From Effrenium voratum (lineage: Eukaryota > Sar > Dinophyceae > Suessiales > Symbiodiniaceae): 64,000 nucleotides of DNA. The position numbers and the translations under genes are program-made. The notes below the pieces were generated by a model. It did not search any database. It saw nothing but the letters and a program-made list of their open reading frames with translations, and was not told the origin of the DNA. Position 1 is the first letter of the stretch. Every line of letters starts with the position of its first letter. The stretch covers positions 160,001-224,000 of the forward strand of contig CAUJNA010002891.1 in the NCBI GenBank assembly GCA_963377175.1, given 5' to 3'. Positions 12,901 through 19,375 of this stretch are shown piece after piece.

Positions 12901-15900
12901 GATCGCGGAAGCACCAAGCTACTGCGAGCGAAATCTGCACCACCCCAACTGCACAACCGAGGTGCTGGGCCAGTCCCGAACCTCTGGTGCATACGGGGAG
13001 CTGGGTCAGTCCCGAACCCCAAGCTTCAAGGAGGAGCTGGACGAGTTCGTCACCTCAATCTGAAGCTGGGATCGCATTGGGACAATTCCGTGGCTTCATT
13101 TGCAGCTGCTTATTTTGGGTTTTCCTGGTTCTGGAGAATATCATCAAGATGACTGCCAATCCGAATGTCGTCAATACGAATGAATTCTTCTGCGTGCCTG
13201 TTGGGAAATCTAGGCAAGCAGCAATCTTCTTGGGAAATTTGGTGAAGAACGCCATCGAGGATGGCAAGAGGATGCCCAAGAGGATGGAGATGAACAGCGA
13301 CCTGGGTATGTGCGTGAAGTGGATCGAGGACATCGGCGTCCCCGCTATTTATGCATACTCAGCGTACTACTCTGCCAAGGGCCGCGGGATGATGAAAGGT
13401 GAAGGGCAGTCTATGAGGGTTGCCTTAGAGTTCATCAGCAAAGTTTTCGGACAGCTTTCTGCCGACGAATGTATGCTTGGATGGAGGGAATTCTGCAGCA
13501 AGGGAAAGAAGATCGTGTCGGCGCTGAACCAACTTTGCGGTGAGGCAACGATGCTGGCGAAGAACCCCGAGTTGCTCAACGTAACCAAGTACTGCATGGA
13601 AGGGGCGGATATGTTGAGATCAATCGCGAACATCTGGGATCTCGCATTAGGCGTGGCCGAGGACAACGATGAACGGTCGTTCAAAGCAGCATTCCACCAG
13701 AACACCCCGGTTGGGGAGGTGTACAAAGAATTCATCAACGACGAGTCATCTAGGGCATCGTCATCGAGAAGGTGGAGGAGCTCTGAGGAGTTCCAGACAA
13801 CTGCAGAGTTTGAGAGGCACGACCGGAGAATCGCAAGATACAGAGATCGAAACTGGGGGAAAGTGTTCACGTTGAGCGTGATCAAGGCTCCCAAGATCGA
13901 CTCCTACGGTCGTGGTTCCAAGGACGACTACCAGAAGAATTGGGACCTTGGGTTGGTCTACCAGAATGAGCTGCAGGCATCGATGAAGAACCTCGCATAT
14001 GCACTGAGGAGGGATGAGAATGCCAGCCAGAACAACCTATTGCGCTGGATGATCTGTGGGTCAACCCCCAGTGACATCTCTGATGCGTGCATCGGGGCGG
14101 TCAATTCGCTCATGTGCGTATCTTTCATCATGAGGAGATTGCAGCCATTGCTCGGTGAGAAGGACTCCAAAGATCAGTCGTATACAGCTTATTTCCGTCC
14201 AGACAAAAGGGAGCTGAACGATCTCTACCGGGAGATCGAGTACGCCAGGGATTTCCTGTGGTGCATCGATATGATCTATGAGTCGAAGCTGCCTGCGATG
14301 AACATCAACTCCATCAGTTTGGCACCGCACGCGGCTGACAGGGCCGCTGAGAACCAAGATCGGCGCAAGTGGGTAAGCTGGATGAAGGAGATCGAGAAGA
14401 AGGCCGAGAAGGACGTCATGATCGAATTCTTCCAGAATAAATACTGCACGATTCATGAAATCGAGAGGGAACTGGAGAAGTACCCCGAGGATTTCGTGGT
14501 TGGGGAAGAGCCGACATGGTGGGTGATGGGCTCATCGAAGACGGAGCCGCCGCGGAAGACGGAGCGACAGCAGAAGTCGGCATCAAGCTCCGGACAAAGG
14601 AGTCAAACCGCTGGTGGGTCAGTCCCCCAGCCGGGAGCTCCAAGTGGGGGGTCGCAAGCCAGCGATGCTGTCAAGATCGACAACGAGATCATCGACTCCA
14701 TTTTCCGAATGAACTCTGGCGGTGACGACGACAGATGGGTAATTATCAACCCAACTGCTGGACACGATACCTACACTTCATTCGAAGGGGGTACCACTTT
14801 GGGCGGAGCGACTGTCAATGTGAAATTCAACATAGACAACAATACGGGGTACCCAATCATACAAACTGTATTTGGGCCGTGTCTTGCAGAAGGCAAGAAC
14901 GCAACATATTGGGAGTGTATGCTGAGATGCCTGACCTCTTCGCTATTGCACTTCGAGGAGAAGACCAGCGCGGAGAAGATCATTCTTTCCTATGTTGGGA
15001 AGGGAAATGCGGCATGGCTACAGCTGTATGCTTTCTTGTGTGCCCAAACAGGATGCTTGATTACTGGACGCCTTCCGGGCGCCAAAGCCATCAACGCGTT
15101 GATTCAGGCGGAGAAGAACCCGGACAACGCACCTGGACAGTTGAACCGGATTATCAATAGGCAGAAGAGGAGCCCCATTGGCGAGGCGACGATTCGCGAC
15201 ATGATGATCCACAAGAAGAGCTTCTTGGTCCTGGATTGGCCCCTGAGGGCCGTCAACTCGAAAGGGAGCACGAAGACCTTCCAGATGATGGTCAACGAAC
15301 AGGGATGGACAAACATCGAGGAGAGATCATACTATGGGTCGAGTGAGCAAGTCTCCTCACCCAACGACACGTTGAATATCATCTCCCGATTGCAGAAGCT
15401 GGATAAGCTCATCGCTGAACGGCGGAGGCGAGACATGGATGACTCGCCAATGTCGGTGCACATCTGGATGTCGCTATATGATTGGGTATGCATGAGAGGA
15501 TGCGGATGGCAGGTGACCGCCAACCCCATCATTGACTACCTGCAGAAGGCGATATCCGACCTCGTCAACACATGCAAGGGCCTGGTCGTGGTGAGCGTGA
15601 ATCGCGATGTTGCTTTCCATGGTGGAAGAGGGGACTTGGGGACGATCGCCAACAAGGTTAGCGAGATCTGCAAGGCGGCAGGCGCGCTGGTGACCGAGAA
15701 CGATCGCCTGTGGCGCGTGGTCCATGCGCTCACAGGAAAGAACTACAAGATCCCTGGGAGCTCGAACTTGCAACACTTCCTCCTGAAACGACTGCTGATT
15801 GAGAAATCCATCGATGCGGTCGCACCAAGCAACGCGTTTGTGTGTGAGCTGGAGGGGACGTGCATAAACGAGCCCGACCTTCGATTCAACATCCCGAAGA

Positions 15901-16829
15901 ACATGGAGGAATCGAAGGTGAAATTCGAGTACAAGCCGACCTTCACTGCACAGTCGAAGAGGAAACAAGAGCAGCAAGATGAAGGACACGGCGAGCAGGA
16001 TGCTTTTGGGAAAGCCGATGCCGGTGATCAACGTCTTCGATGGTATACGGTCACGGAGCTCAGCAAGTTTATCTGCGAACTTTGCGCTAAAGAGATGCAG
16101 ATGAGCAAGTCGAAGGTGCTCGGACCGAAGTCGAAGTACAATCCCTCTTCTTGCGTGAACTGTTGCGCGAACTGGAACGCGGACACGAACGGTATTGCAA
16201 TGTCTATCGAGGGGAAGAAAATGTACACGCGCCTCTTCGCGGAATGCGTGGTGGCAATCCCCGACCTTCAAAACCTCATGGTGGACGTCAACAATATCCA
16301 GGCCATGATCACGATCATACGGGAGCTCGTGTATTCAAGGCTGAAGAAGGAGCTTTCTCACGTGGGATTCGTGAGCATGACTGTGGATCAAGCAGCGCAG
16401 TTCTACAACAACGGTCACGGGAAGCAATTGTGCGCATCCCGGGATGTGATCGTGTGCAAGAATTCCGAGGGAGTCGAGGAGAGGATGTCCATCTTCTTGA
16501 TAGGCAAGGATCTTGGCAATGTGGCATATTCGTCCTGGATCAAGAGTGTGCTCGACCAAGGAACGATGTATGAACTCCTGGGACAAACCACGAACGAGGA
16601 ATCCTTGGGAGACGTCGTCGAGATGGTGTTGGGATTCTTTGAGGTGATGTCGTACTTCCAGCACGAACTGCCACTGTGGAAGGATGCATGGAAGATCAAG
16701 AGGGAGTTCGAGCAGTCAATAGTGCGACACCTCGCTGGGAACGTGACCCACACGACGGGCCAGAACAGAAAGCGGAACAACCGTCCGCACAGCTCGGCGT
16801 GCCCACGAAGGAGGTGCTTGACATCATGA
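3828..16829 (+). CDS. Element A Gag-Pol polyprotein with long C-terminal extension
   Basis: One open frame of 4333 codons. The ATG at 3828 is just the first in frame, and the protein probably continues from the Gag frame upstream. Order by residue: coiled coil to ~220; acidic then Arg-rich stretch ~345-390; capsid-like region ~400-625; CCCH fingers 700-720 and 754-772; protease DTG at 1006; integrase zinc motif and D,D,E 1253-1385; reverse transcriptase with YVDD at 2149; RNase H ~2365-2505; PCTGG domain with Cys 2854; then ~1250 residues of unknown function from ~3100. The residue motifs of all core enzymes are intact. The last ~20 residues before the stop differ in character, because the reading seems to pass -1 into the next frame near 16770. 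It should be cleaved by its own protease in a cytoplasmic particle. Confidence 0.9.
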   Translation: MASEKSAAQESAIRANQIHREASQQISAYQQQIRGIESSTSIEKFNEEEMVQSLKSQLEHALVKRPETYSLEDSREQLMARLNDVTVFAEQESKRADCLLREKEEIVKQYESDVSMKDQMIAVEGGHRQDAILELAQVKEEKQEERCTMDEKSKEAEYWRLTAKGMYDEYLEEMHELQGQLKEREATLKQEESFVRQLDADNEELRAHKKLETQEASSSKDGHRERAVVKRAEGGTQANSNRIDKKVAGSVPSSSSNQIPNSSLMPGSILFPSFGDPMIDVHLSQMQGVVGHVPQSTTTTGGGDGGGNNGTTPPLDYGGFPPNGNGQGAGRRQLSLAGGGGGPPDDPPDDEDEDDDDEGDEEDEEEEEEEDDRTRRRRRRSRDNREIKNDRPRISRKEAERVSIPAWPKIHQLDTWKMQLLMNVLSACADPDTDAWTKWLEQALGLNPDLDLLSDSGGDRFATIDIKMAMGMQNMLKQAPDEAKDVYLDATRHSELRHQQGVIVKGRELVALVMQSFRTSDRTDLVYHIEHLFNLDFPGDKNLVMFRNKWYDLLLKMRSEDRPSKLALRDILYRKIKGSKKMEFGLNAYHRLPDKHPQKTYEFLLALIDYQIKADREDLMLDMKEKSVKSMMKSGGKDAAPATGKQENQGGKGRKGKPGGPDAAPVLPKAKAKGHAGKNGKSDGASDRGKSPGGSKDNPCWYHFKSAKGCVKGNECTFSHSKKTEHKLESMSKGKGKGKSKSRSSSPKRDDGACFAFQKGKCDRGSACKYRHELIKNNSAPATSNDKAQAKSKAAAKAAAPAIARRAIAMPAIVLKQSAPAGKVSFKKDVDHVEPDEAETVYHEHDDDAMSESSRWSGESEIPEKMVWFKEVLDVDENGEITYLEDERRQWERKGEWYGYEDNENEPYQYVYVDEKKFKSSDHRELSAYQVQRSLIRAKILREVVDDIYKKHYFPVTKESSIMFEYDRNKDEIKESAVDWKKQHGMPKNVFAMSTCISKRVKWLMDTGCGHDLIGRAKAKSLGVDIVKDDDEIVFQTANGSTSTSDVAKIVVDELDETVEPHVLDETPTVLSVGRRCMKMGYAFHWMPGKLPFMVTPKQGFVHLQVKDDIPYLVSDGKLRSNRHRPTIDDLKEHFSEVLAMVTNDEADQGGDDENDVTPAAVGESAEAEGEHHDGAFDFGPPGGAGPVRPPPVAEEIPVDVGSVPHRHGDAEAHEEEVDEDDPDAGIEVDVYEGSSIKRKVGVLKKDANSIAHLLTHRYRNPFCESCVKAKMRHFRSRTGAFKREVKTFGDLVTFDFVTASGDHEVEGRYALIIRDIYTGIIMAYPTARRDTDSVVRAIKHFCGRRKIKQVYSDDGPELINACVELKLNHDLSLPGRPQNNSLAERTNQFIIDQTSACLVHAGLPTCYWVQAITTLCHLMNIEEVNGSSAWMRLHGEEFKGEKIPFGALVDFKPSEARGGKREKFEPRGETGIFAGYVLSTGMHWANKYRAWALTAFAGAELNIKKAKVPPRLRMPHQTERMILKSPLTFPIQQKYKVANETLEGIEMSIDAIGLDARDRLIEDEDYEPELLQSDEKRLLDDEVDQIAGLLLDDGPEVIAGDRGDHAGEEDARPSSSKGKGDGHPKGDEKVVKSDLPHVSVGLPGDGITYVNDDGKEVKIDKAGRPYPVGKDGFRLMKTSRPPEFTPEEWKMMSKYYTKEEKAEVKGGGKRKEEDPKGKESEISAPAEARTLQMPGGKRIRAMLRNRWGGVEWQYNWGLRKNISKIKNPMDGKHLAELEWVRIVVNPVDGVVVLMDSKQSQDVMRRNVQLEKEFECLVVIYAWKFKSEERSKSTPNWTKAVASVMESHKDEAETASGTDPSVDESTDLTWYEWEESAEIVSGKVPLAMPAIGEDGEAKKYPSMPCVTSERIQHREKAVKVVRFFDALVSRPVGRKEMLTNPDALASMKKEWSGLIDQGVFDLGAVREYDAVAREAKAKGEEIHMARAHGICVEKHSQLPVGDPKRKFKGRGVLLGNQVKNQSFEAAMFQDLGNSPASFEASRWADFLGCHDGWDVQMADAVQAYIQATLRGTPCWIELPPEAVPSECKWDKYRRPVVPLRKALYGHPDAGTFWEQHCDESVRAVGFEPIGEEWPSVYIHEKLQLVLVVYVDDFKMAGPQKNLAQGWSMLRTRLKIEPETGLDMYLGCNQSKGNVTLGNGHRVTTVTYDMEQFLRSCVDRYLEVAGDVKLNKVVTPELHEETKNHVSRKPAREGPSVVCNWCNNLVPTDGSATVPDQRGGTPELAMKEPVRGHLAPHAASVLMKLLYGARIARFDLLRQVNRLARNVHRWTDSDDRGLHHLMCYVHHTKHWRMVGWVGDPMDDVHLALYADADFAGCIDSLRSTSGGHLNIQGPNTRFPLSGSSKRQGCVSHSTPEAEIVAADVAMRSMGMPALKLVERILKKSPNFVFYDDNKAMIGVVRSGRNPTMRHLERSHGVSISWMHEMFTRDYMYLAYEVTDRMAADIYTKAFNDGRKWKHACLQIGLLDPSLLSDPDTLKALTPTCDPIKGTMQTASGTVDGVPTFPYTHIPIMPPDLWWSGLTSKEGLHEHEGHDPVVVAKGPRLMRVKPPLAVMTPFGSKWLRSTWFLKNGSWLKVEDRVDPGLQCVRIDGWVERAVWQFHPVPVAAPARERSPRPRPIHVGSGDVDMQSVLAAFVEELSNERIELKCVNDLALETLLRLKLLMRCLHINHEQLVPGRCFVPYRIAVKHKPQLAPGIELAMVKHDGGVLRAPVHVSLPGMRTRTVVTLYSVDLARPIVLMACSEPRNWFTALARHDGPQVVTITLVDDLLSEYGGRIARHVLTKPSDLLFFAGPCTGGSSWARLNKTRGIDTAEKIEAKQREFWRLFERFVEIKRHAMTKRAAILFELPGSCDYWKDERLHEVVHDGTSHEFDGCRYGLKQRYAKKPMPIKKPWRVVSWNFELGGSLSKKCNGNHEHGPCAGRETKETQLYTSIIVGVILRRFRARARCLKPAPLKLALACITRRRSRKHQATASEICTTPTAQPRCWASPEPLVHTGSWVSPEPQASRRSWTSSSPQSEAGIALGQFRGFICSCLFWVFLVLENIIKMTANPNVVNTNEFFCVPVGKSRQAAIFLGNLVKNAIEDGKRMPKRMEMNSDLGMCVKWIEDIGVPAIYAYSAYYSAKGRGMMKGEGQSMRVALEFISKVFGQLSADECMLGWREFCSKGKKIVSALNQLCGEATMLAKNPELLNVTKYCMEGADMLRSIANIWDLALGVAEDNDERSFKAAFHQNTPVGEVYKEFINDESSRASSSRRWRSSEEFQTTAEFERHDRRIARYRDRNWGKVFTLSVIKAPKIDSYGRGSKDDYQKNWDLGLVYQNELQASMKNLAYALRRDENASQNNLLRWMICGSTPSDISDACIGAVNSLMCVSFIMRRLQPLLGEKDSKDQSYTAYFRPDKRELNDLYREIEYARDFLWCIDMIYESKLPAMNINSISLAPHAADRAAENQDRRKWVSWMKEIEKKAEKDVMIEFFQNKYCTIHEIERELEKYPEDFVVGEEPTWWVMGSSKTEPPRKTERQQKSASSSGQRSQTAGGSVPQPGAPSGGSQASDAVKIDNEIIDSIFRMNSGGDDDRWVIINPTAGHDTYTSFEGGTTLGGATVNVKFNIDNNTGYPIIQTVFGPCLAEGKNATYWECMLRCLTSSLLHFEEKTSAEKIILSYVGKGNAAWLQLYAFLCAQTGCLITGRLPGAKAINALIQAEKNPDNAPGQLNRIINRQKRSPIGEATIRDMMIHKKSFLVLDWPLRAVNSKGSTKTFQMMVNEQGWTNIEERSYYGSSEQVSSPNDTLNIISRLQKLDKLIAERRRRDMDDSPMSVHIWMSLYDWVCMRGCGWQVTANPIIDYLQKAISDLVNTCKGLVVVSVNRDVAFHGGRGDLGTIANKVSEICKAAGALVTENDRLWRVVHALTGKNYKIPGSSNLQHFLLKRLLIEKSIDAVAPSNAFVCELEGTCINEPDLRFNIPKNMEESKVKFEYKPTFTAQSKRKQEQQDEGHGEQDAFGKADAGDQRLRWYTVTELSKFICELCAKEMQMSKSKVLGPKSKYNPSSCVNCCANWNADTNGIAMSIEGKKMYTRLFAECVVAIPDLQNLMVDVNNIQAMITIIRELVYSRLKKELSHVGFVSMTVDQAAQFYNNGHGKQLCASRDVIVCKNSEGVEERMSIFLIGKDLGNVAYSSWIKSVLDQGTMYELLGQTTNEESLGDVVEMVLGFFEVMSYFQHELPLWKDAWKIKREFEQSIVRHLAGNVTHTTGQNRKRNNRPHSSACPRRRCLTS
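4565..4588 (+). other. Element A hairpin A1
   Basis: Outer arms 4565-4570 and 4583-4588 pair over 6 bp including two G-T pairs. T4571 is bulged, GGG pairs with CCC, and the loop is TCAGT. It is within the Gag coding region. Confidence 0.75.
5025..6145 (+). other. Element A Gag capsid-like region and two CCCH zinc fingers
   Basis: The region after the Arg-rich stretch is helical and hydrophobic, in the position of a Copia capsid domain. It is followed by a Lys/Gly-rich linker and two fingers: C-x9-C-x5-C-x3-H from 5925 and C-x7-C-x5-C-x3-H from 6087. Copia Gag normally ends in one CCHC zinc knuckle. CCCH fingers are typical of sequence- or structure-specific mRNA-binding proteins. The finger spacings are seen directly; RNA binding is inferred. 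Confidence 0.8.
6780..7110 (+). other. Element A aspartic protease domain
   Basis: A WLMDTGCGHDLIG motif at about 6835-6873 gives the catalytic Asp-Thr-Gly of a retropepsin. Downstream hydrophobic strands include VLSVGRRC, the usual Copia-type ending. It should act as a dimer to mature the polyprotein. Confidence 0.85.
7425..7446 (+). other. Element A hairpin A2
   Basis: Outer arms 7425-7429 and 7442-7446 pair over 5 bp (one G-T). T7430 is bulged, followed by GGG-TCAGT-CCC. It is between protease and integrase. Confidence 0.75.
7578..8300 (+). other. Element A integrase domain
   Basis: The N-terminal zinc motif is H-x3-H-x6-C-x2-C (7584-7628). The catalytic core has Asp at 7713, Asp at 7887 in YSDDGPEL, and Glu at 7980 in LAERTNQF. 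The spacing between second Asp and Glu is about 31 residues, slightly shorter than the usual 35, and the same as in element B. It joins the cDNA to chromosomal DNA. Confidence 0.9.
9610..10395 (+). other. Element A reverse transcriptase domain
   Basis: A Copia-type reverse transcriptase, with KFKGRGVLLGN, the palm Asp in MADAVQAY, LYGHPDAGTFWEQH and the catalytic YVDD (10272-10283). It copies the element RNA into DNA. All key residues are present. Confidence 0.95.
10915..11357 (+). other. Element A RNase H domain
   Basis: The acidic residues appear in order: YADADFAG, TPEAEIVAA, FYDDNKAM and AADIYTKAF. This is the standard Copia RNase H that follows the reverse transcriptase and degrades RNA in hybrids. 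In most Copia elements the protein ends soon after this; here it continues for about 2,800 codons. Confidence 0.92.
12200..12830 (+). other. Element A PCTGG domain, C5-methyltransferase-like motif order
   Basis: The region reads VDDLL, then DLLFFAGPCTGGSSW (Cys codon 12387), FELPGSCDYW, FDGCRYGLK and PIKKPWRVV. The spacing recalls C5 cytosine methyltransferase motifs III, IV (PC), VI (ENV, here ELP) and VIII. Element B has the same block. Retrotransposon-borne cytosine methyltransferases are reported from dinoflagellates and some algae. If related, this is a diverged form, and activity cannot be judged from sequence alone. Confidence 0.5.
12959..12984 (+). other. Element A hairpin A3
   Basis: Outer arms 12959-12965 and 12978-12984 pair at six of seven positions (one G-A mismatch). 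T12966 is bulged, followed by GGG-CCAGT-CCC. It lies 10 bases before hairpin A4. Confidence 0.75.
12995..13020 (+). other. Element A hairpin A4
   Basis: Outer arms GGGG (12995-12998) and CCCC (13017-13020), plus a C-G pair next to the bulge, with two mismatches between. T13002 is bulged, followed by GGG-TCAGT-CCC. It forms a close tandem pair with A3. Confidence 0.7.
14054..14071 (+). other. Element A possible hairpin A8 (variant loop)
   Basis: Outer arms CTG and CAG pair over 3 bp. T14057 is bulged and GGG pairs with CCC, but the loop is TCAAC instead of YCAGT. It is a weak member. Confidence 0.35.
14610..14631 (+). other. Element A hairpin A5
   Basis: Outer arms GCTGG (14610-14614) and CCAGC (14627-14631) pair perfectly. 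T14615 is bulged, followed by GGG-TCAGT-CCC. Confidence 0.8.
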
Positions 16830-19375
16830 ACAAGGTCAAGCCCAGACATCCACGATCCCTGATCACCGAGCCCTCTGCACAAGGGTCCAAGAGAAAGGCC
16901 ACGGAGGGCGAAGATGAGGGTCTTGGTCAAGCACCAGACCCGAGTCGAAGTTCTCAGACCAATACTGAGAAGGAAGACAAGAAGCAGCGTGTGATCGACG
17001 GGCGGAGAGCGGCACTAGGATTCCTGGAGTCAATGGAGAAGTGCATGGGAGATATGGGGATCTGTAAGAAGTGCGCGAACCTGGCCCACGACGGCGACTG
17101 CAAGGACATTGAGGAGGCTGCTGGAAATGAGAAGGCGATGAAGGTGCTCCGTGAGCTACTCAGCAGTGACCCTATTTCATCTGATGAAGACATGGGGGAT
17201 ACGGAGGAACCGTCCTCATCAACGTCCAAGGAAAGAAAGAAAGGAGGACAAGCAGGGAAAGAAACAATTGAGATGTACAGCTACACTATTAATTTGGTGG
17301 AGATGGCTGACACGGCTGAGGGAGGAGAGCTACAATGTGGTGGCGTCGACCTCACATACAACCCGTGCGGGGACAGCAGGACATTCAAGAAGACGCTTGA
17401 GATGGGATGCGACACCATCCCGTGCTACATCCCGAAGTACGGCGACATGATTGATGTGCATATGCCACGGGCATACGCGTCTATTGTTGACCCCAGGTAC
17501 TTTCCCAGAGGTGCAATCCTTGAGCAAGTGGACGTGATGCAACTTGGCAAGAGTGTCAACTTCTGCATTGCTCCTTTCGACGGTGCTCCACTATGCAGGA
17601 TTGGTGATGATCGCTCGGTATTTACTACAAGGGACCAAGCAAACCAGCTATCTCACGACCTATGCAGAGTCCTTCGACACAAGATCGGCAATTGCCGAGG
17701 AAGTGCTTTCAGGTGCGACGAGGGTGGATGGGTCGACATTGATGCTGTCATTGACGACCGGAACAACGACATATTCCCACCATACACCACGAGAGCGAAA
17801 CGATACATGGGCATCATGGAGGTGATCAAGTGGCAGGAATCCGGAAGCAAGAAATCGAGATTCCAGGTTCTGGCAGCAAGGTTTCCGAGCATCATGAACC
17901 CGAACGACACGAGGGCAGCCAGGGAGGAAATGACCAAGGCTGGCGTGGATCGGGACGACATCGACAGGATGTTCAACAGATGCGATGGATGGTACAGACC
18001 TTGGTGCATCCGAGTCACAACCGGTCACAGTGATTTTGGATTCATGAGCTCATCCGCACTGGCGAATAGGTATTCCGCAAGAATGGGTGATACTCTCGGA
18101 GGAGCATTCCATGTGACGTATGTGGAAAACCTGCCAAGCATCGTACGCTGTGGGCTAGTCCCCGGCGGAATCGATGGCGGCAACAGGCTAGCACTGCACT
18201 TCGGGGCGTTTGCTCCATGGGATGAGATGAACGTGGCGACGAAGACAACGCTACGGAACGTGAGGAGAGGGGATCCGATTGCGATCATCTACATTCCCAG
18301 TGCAACCCTCGCGCGGTATGGAGCTGGAGTCGCGGCTAATGGGACTTTCATGGTCTTTGACGTGATCCCGTTCTATGAGGTCAAGTCCATTTGGATTGGC
18401 AAAAGCAACGGAGGGAAGCGCCTGGAGTACGCTGACATCAAGAGGGCGTACTCGAAGTGTGTGGAGAACGAGATCTGCCCTGGCTTTGTCAACTCTTCCC
18501 AAGAGTCGGCTGCGATGTTCCTCCAGAACGTCGCAAAGATCAGCGAGAGGATGCCGGAGACTGAGACAGGTGCCGATAATCTGCACTACATCGTTGACAT
18601 GGTTAATCGTGCTTGCGAACTCTATCGAAACAACAAGATGGAAGAGTTCAACGCACAGGTCAACGAGGTCCGGGACGAAGTCAGCAAAGTCGTCATCCTG
18701 AATGATGAGACATGGGAAGGACTGAGGTGCCGGATATGTCCATCATGTGCGACCGCGATCCCCACCTGCTTCTGCTTATGCCTGGAGTGCGAGGCACAAC
18801 TGATCTCCATCGGAAGATACTACATTCACATCAAATCCGATGACGAGGAGGACAACCAAAACCCCAACGTCTCTGGAGATGCCAGGCGTGCACAGGAAGA
18901 AGCTAACCACGATGCGGCAGCACAGGAGGATGAAGACGAAGCGGAGGAAGTTCCGGGAGAAGATGACGACATGGACACGCAAGGATATACATCCGGCTAT
19001 GCGTCAGAAGAAGAAGACGGCGGTTGGCATTACCGCGACACCGATCTGACGTCACGGGACATTATAAGTTCCCAACGGATGGCGATCTGCCTTGACGAGC
19101 CGCGTGAGGCTCAGTACATGGCAGGATTTATCGCACTCCAGCTGTCCAAGATGTGGGGGATGTTTGAAGGTGGTGAGGAGAGAACGATGAATGCCGGACT
19201 CGAAGGGAATCCGGGCTGCCCTTATCACAATGATTTCAGGAGGTACCCCAACATCACTGAGCATGATCAGGAAGGTATACTTTTGCCATCAACAATACGA
19301 AGATTTCTCAATCGGAGAATGTTCGGACAAGAGCCTTCCGATCGGTTGAGGAGCGTGACGAATATATTCGTATGA
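16676..19375 (+). CDS. Element A third reading frame, Tpt1/KptA-like protein
   Basis: An open frame of 899 codons, -1 relative to the previous one. Its first codon (GTG) is not a credible start, so it is probably the continuation of the polyprotein. The N-terminal part is charged and low in complexity. A CKKCANLAHDGDC cluster lies near 17068. From about 17600 to 18425 it matches RNA 2'-phosphotransferase. A Cys-rich block follows (18728-18790, CRICPSC...CFCLCLEC), then an acidic linker (18840-19020) and a C-terminal helical part. Near 19335 the natural reading seems to shift -1 into the next frame. Confidence 0.75.
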   Translation: MEGCMEDQEGVRAVNSATPRWERDPHDGPEQKAEQPSAQLGVPTKEVLDIMNKVKPRHPRSLITEPSAQGSKRKATEGEDEGLGQAPDPSRSSQTNTEKEDKKQRVIDGRRAALGFLESMEKCMGDMGICKKCANLAHDGDCKDIEEAAGNEKAMKVLRELLSSDPISSDEDMGDTEEPSSSTSKERKKGGQAGKETIEMYSYTINLVEMADTAEGGELQCGGVDLTYNPCGDSRTFKKTLEMGCDTIPCYIPKYGDMIDVHMPRAYASIVDPRYFPRGAILEQVDVMQLGKSVNFCIAPFDGAPLCRIGDDRSVFTTRDQANQLSHDLCRVLRHKIGNCRGSAFRCDEGGWVDIDAVIDDRNNDIFPPYTTRAKRYMGIMEVIKWQESGSKKSRFQVLAARFPSIMNPNDTRAAREEMTKAGVDRDDIDRMFNRCDGWYRPWCIRVTTGHSDFGFMSSSALANRYSARMGDTLGGAFHVTYVENLPSIVRCGLVPGGIDGGNRLALHFGAFAPWDEMNVATKTTLRNVRRGDPIAIIYIPSATLARYGAGVAANGTFMVFDVIPFYEVKSIWIGKSNGGKRLEYADIKRAYSKCVENEICPGFVNSSQESAAMFLQNVAKISERMPETETGADNLHYIVDMVNRACELYRNNKMEEFNAQVNEVRDEVSKVVILNDETWEGLRCRICPSCATAIPTCFCLCLECEAQLISIGRYYIHIKSDDEEDNQNPNVSGDARRAQEEANHDAAAQEDEDEAEEVPGEDDDMDTQGYTSGYASEEEDGGWHYRDTDLTSRDIISSQRMAICLDEPREAQYMAGFIALQLSKMWGMFEGGEERTMNAGLEGNPGCPYHNDFRRYPNITEHDQEGILLPSTIRRFLNRRMFGQEPSDRLRSVTNIFV
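17600..18425 (+). other. Element A Tpt1/KptA-like RNA 2'-phosphotransferase domain
   Basis: The hallmark blocks of the Tpt1/KptA family appear in order: LSHDLCRVLRHKIG with the catalytic Arg-His pair, DEGGWVDIDAVI, KSRFQVL, IRVTTGHS (family IRANQGHS), FHVTYVENLPSIVRCGL (family HGT...I...GL), a LALHF strand, and the C-terminal strands ending VKSIWI. Known members use NAD+ to remove an internal 2'-phosphate left by tRNA splicing. The conserved Arg-His pair suggests possible activity. I know of no Copia element described with this domain. Confidence 0.7.
18146..18167 (+). other. Element A hairpin A7
   Basis: Outer arms CGCTG (18146-18150) and CGGCG (18163-18167) pair with one G-T. T18151 is bulged, followed by GGG-CTAGT-CCC. 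It lies inside the Tpt1/KptA-like coding region. Confidence 0.7.

Larger units (their letters stand above)
13149..16770 (+). other. Element A region of unknown function
   Basis: About 1,200 codons without a family I recognise. It begins at an internal Met (13149) after a Ser/Pro linker. It is largely helical at first (13150-14480), has a Ser/Gly/Pro linker near 14570-14660, then a more globular part (14700-15900). CELC at 16075 and CVNCC at 16155 may bind zinc. HIWMSLYDW near 15460 faintly recalls an SGNH-type strand, but the Gly-Asp-Ser block is not evident, so I do not call it. Confidence 0.4.

Noticed and set aside
15440..15700. SGNH-like domain in element A
   Set aside because: HIWMSLYD and a later acidic-His stretch are suggestive, but the Gly-Asp-Ser block is missing.
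19372..19375. ATGA stop-start overlap as a termination-reinitiation signal
   Set aside because: The frame is open and protein-like well upstream of the ATG, so a -1 frame break near 19335 explains it better. The matching overlap at 57724 is a GTG, not an ATG.
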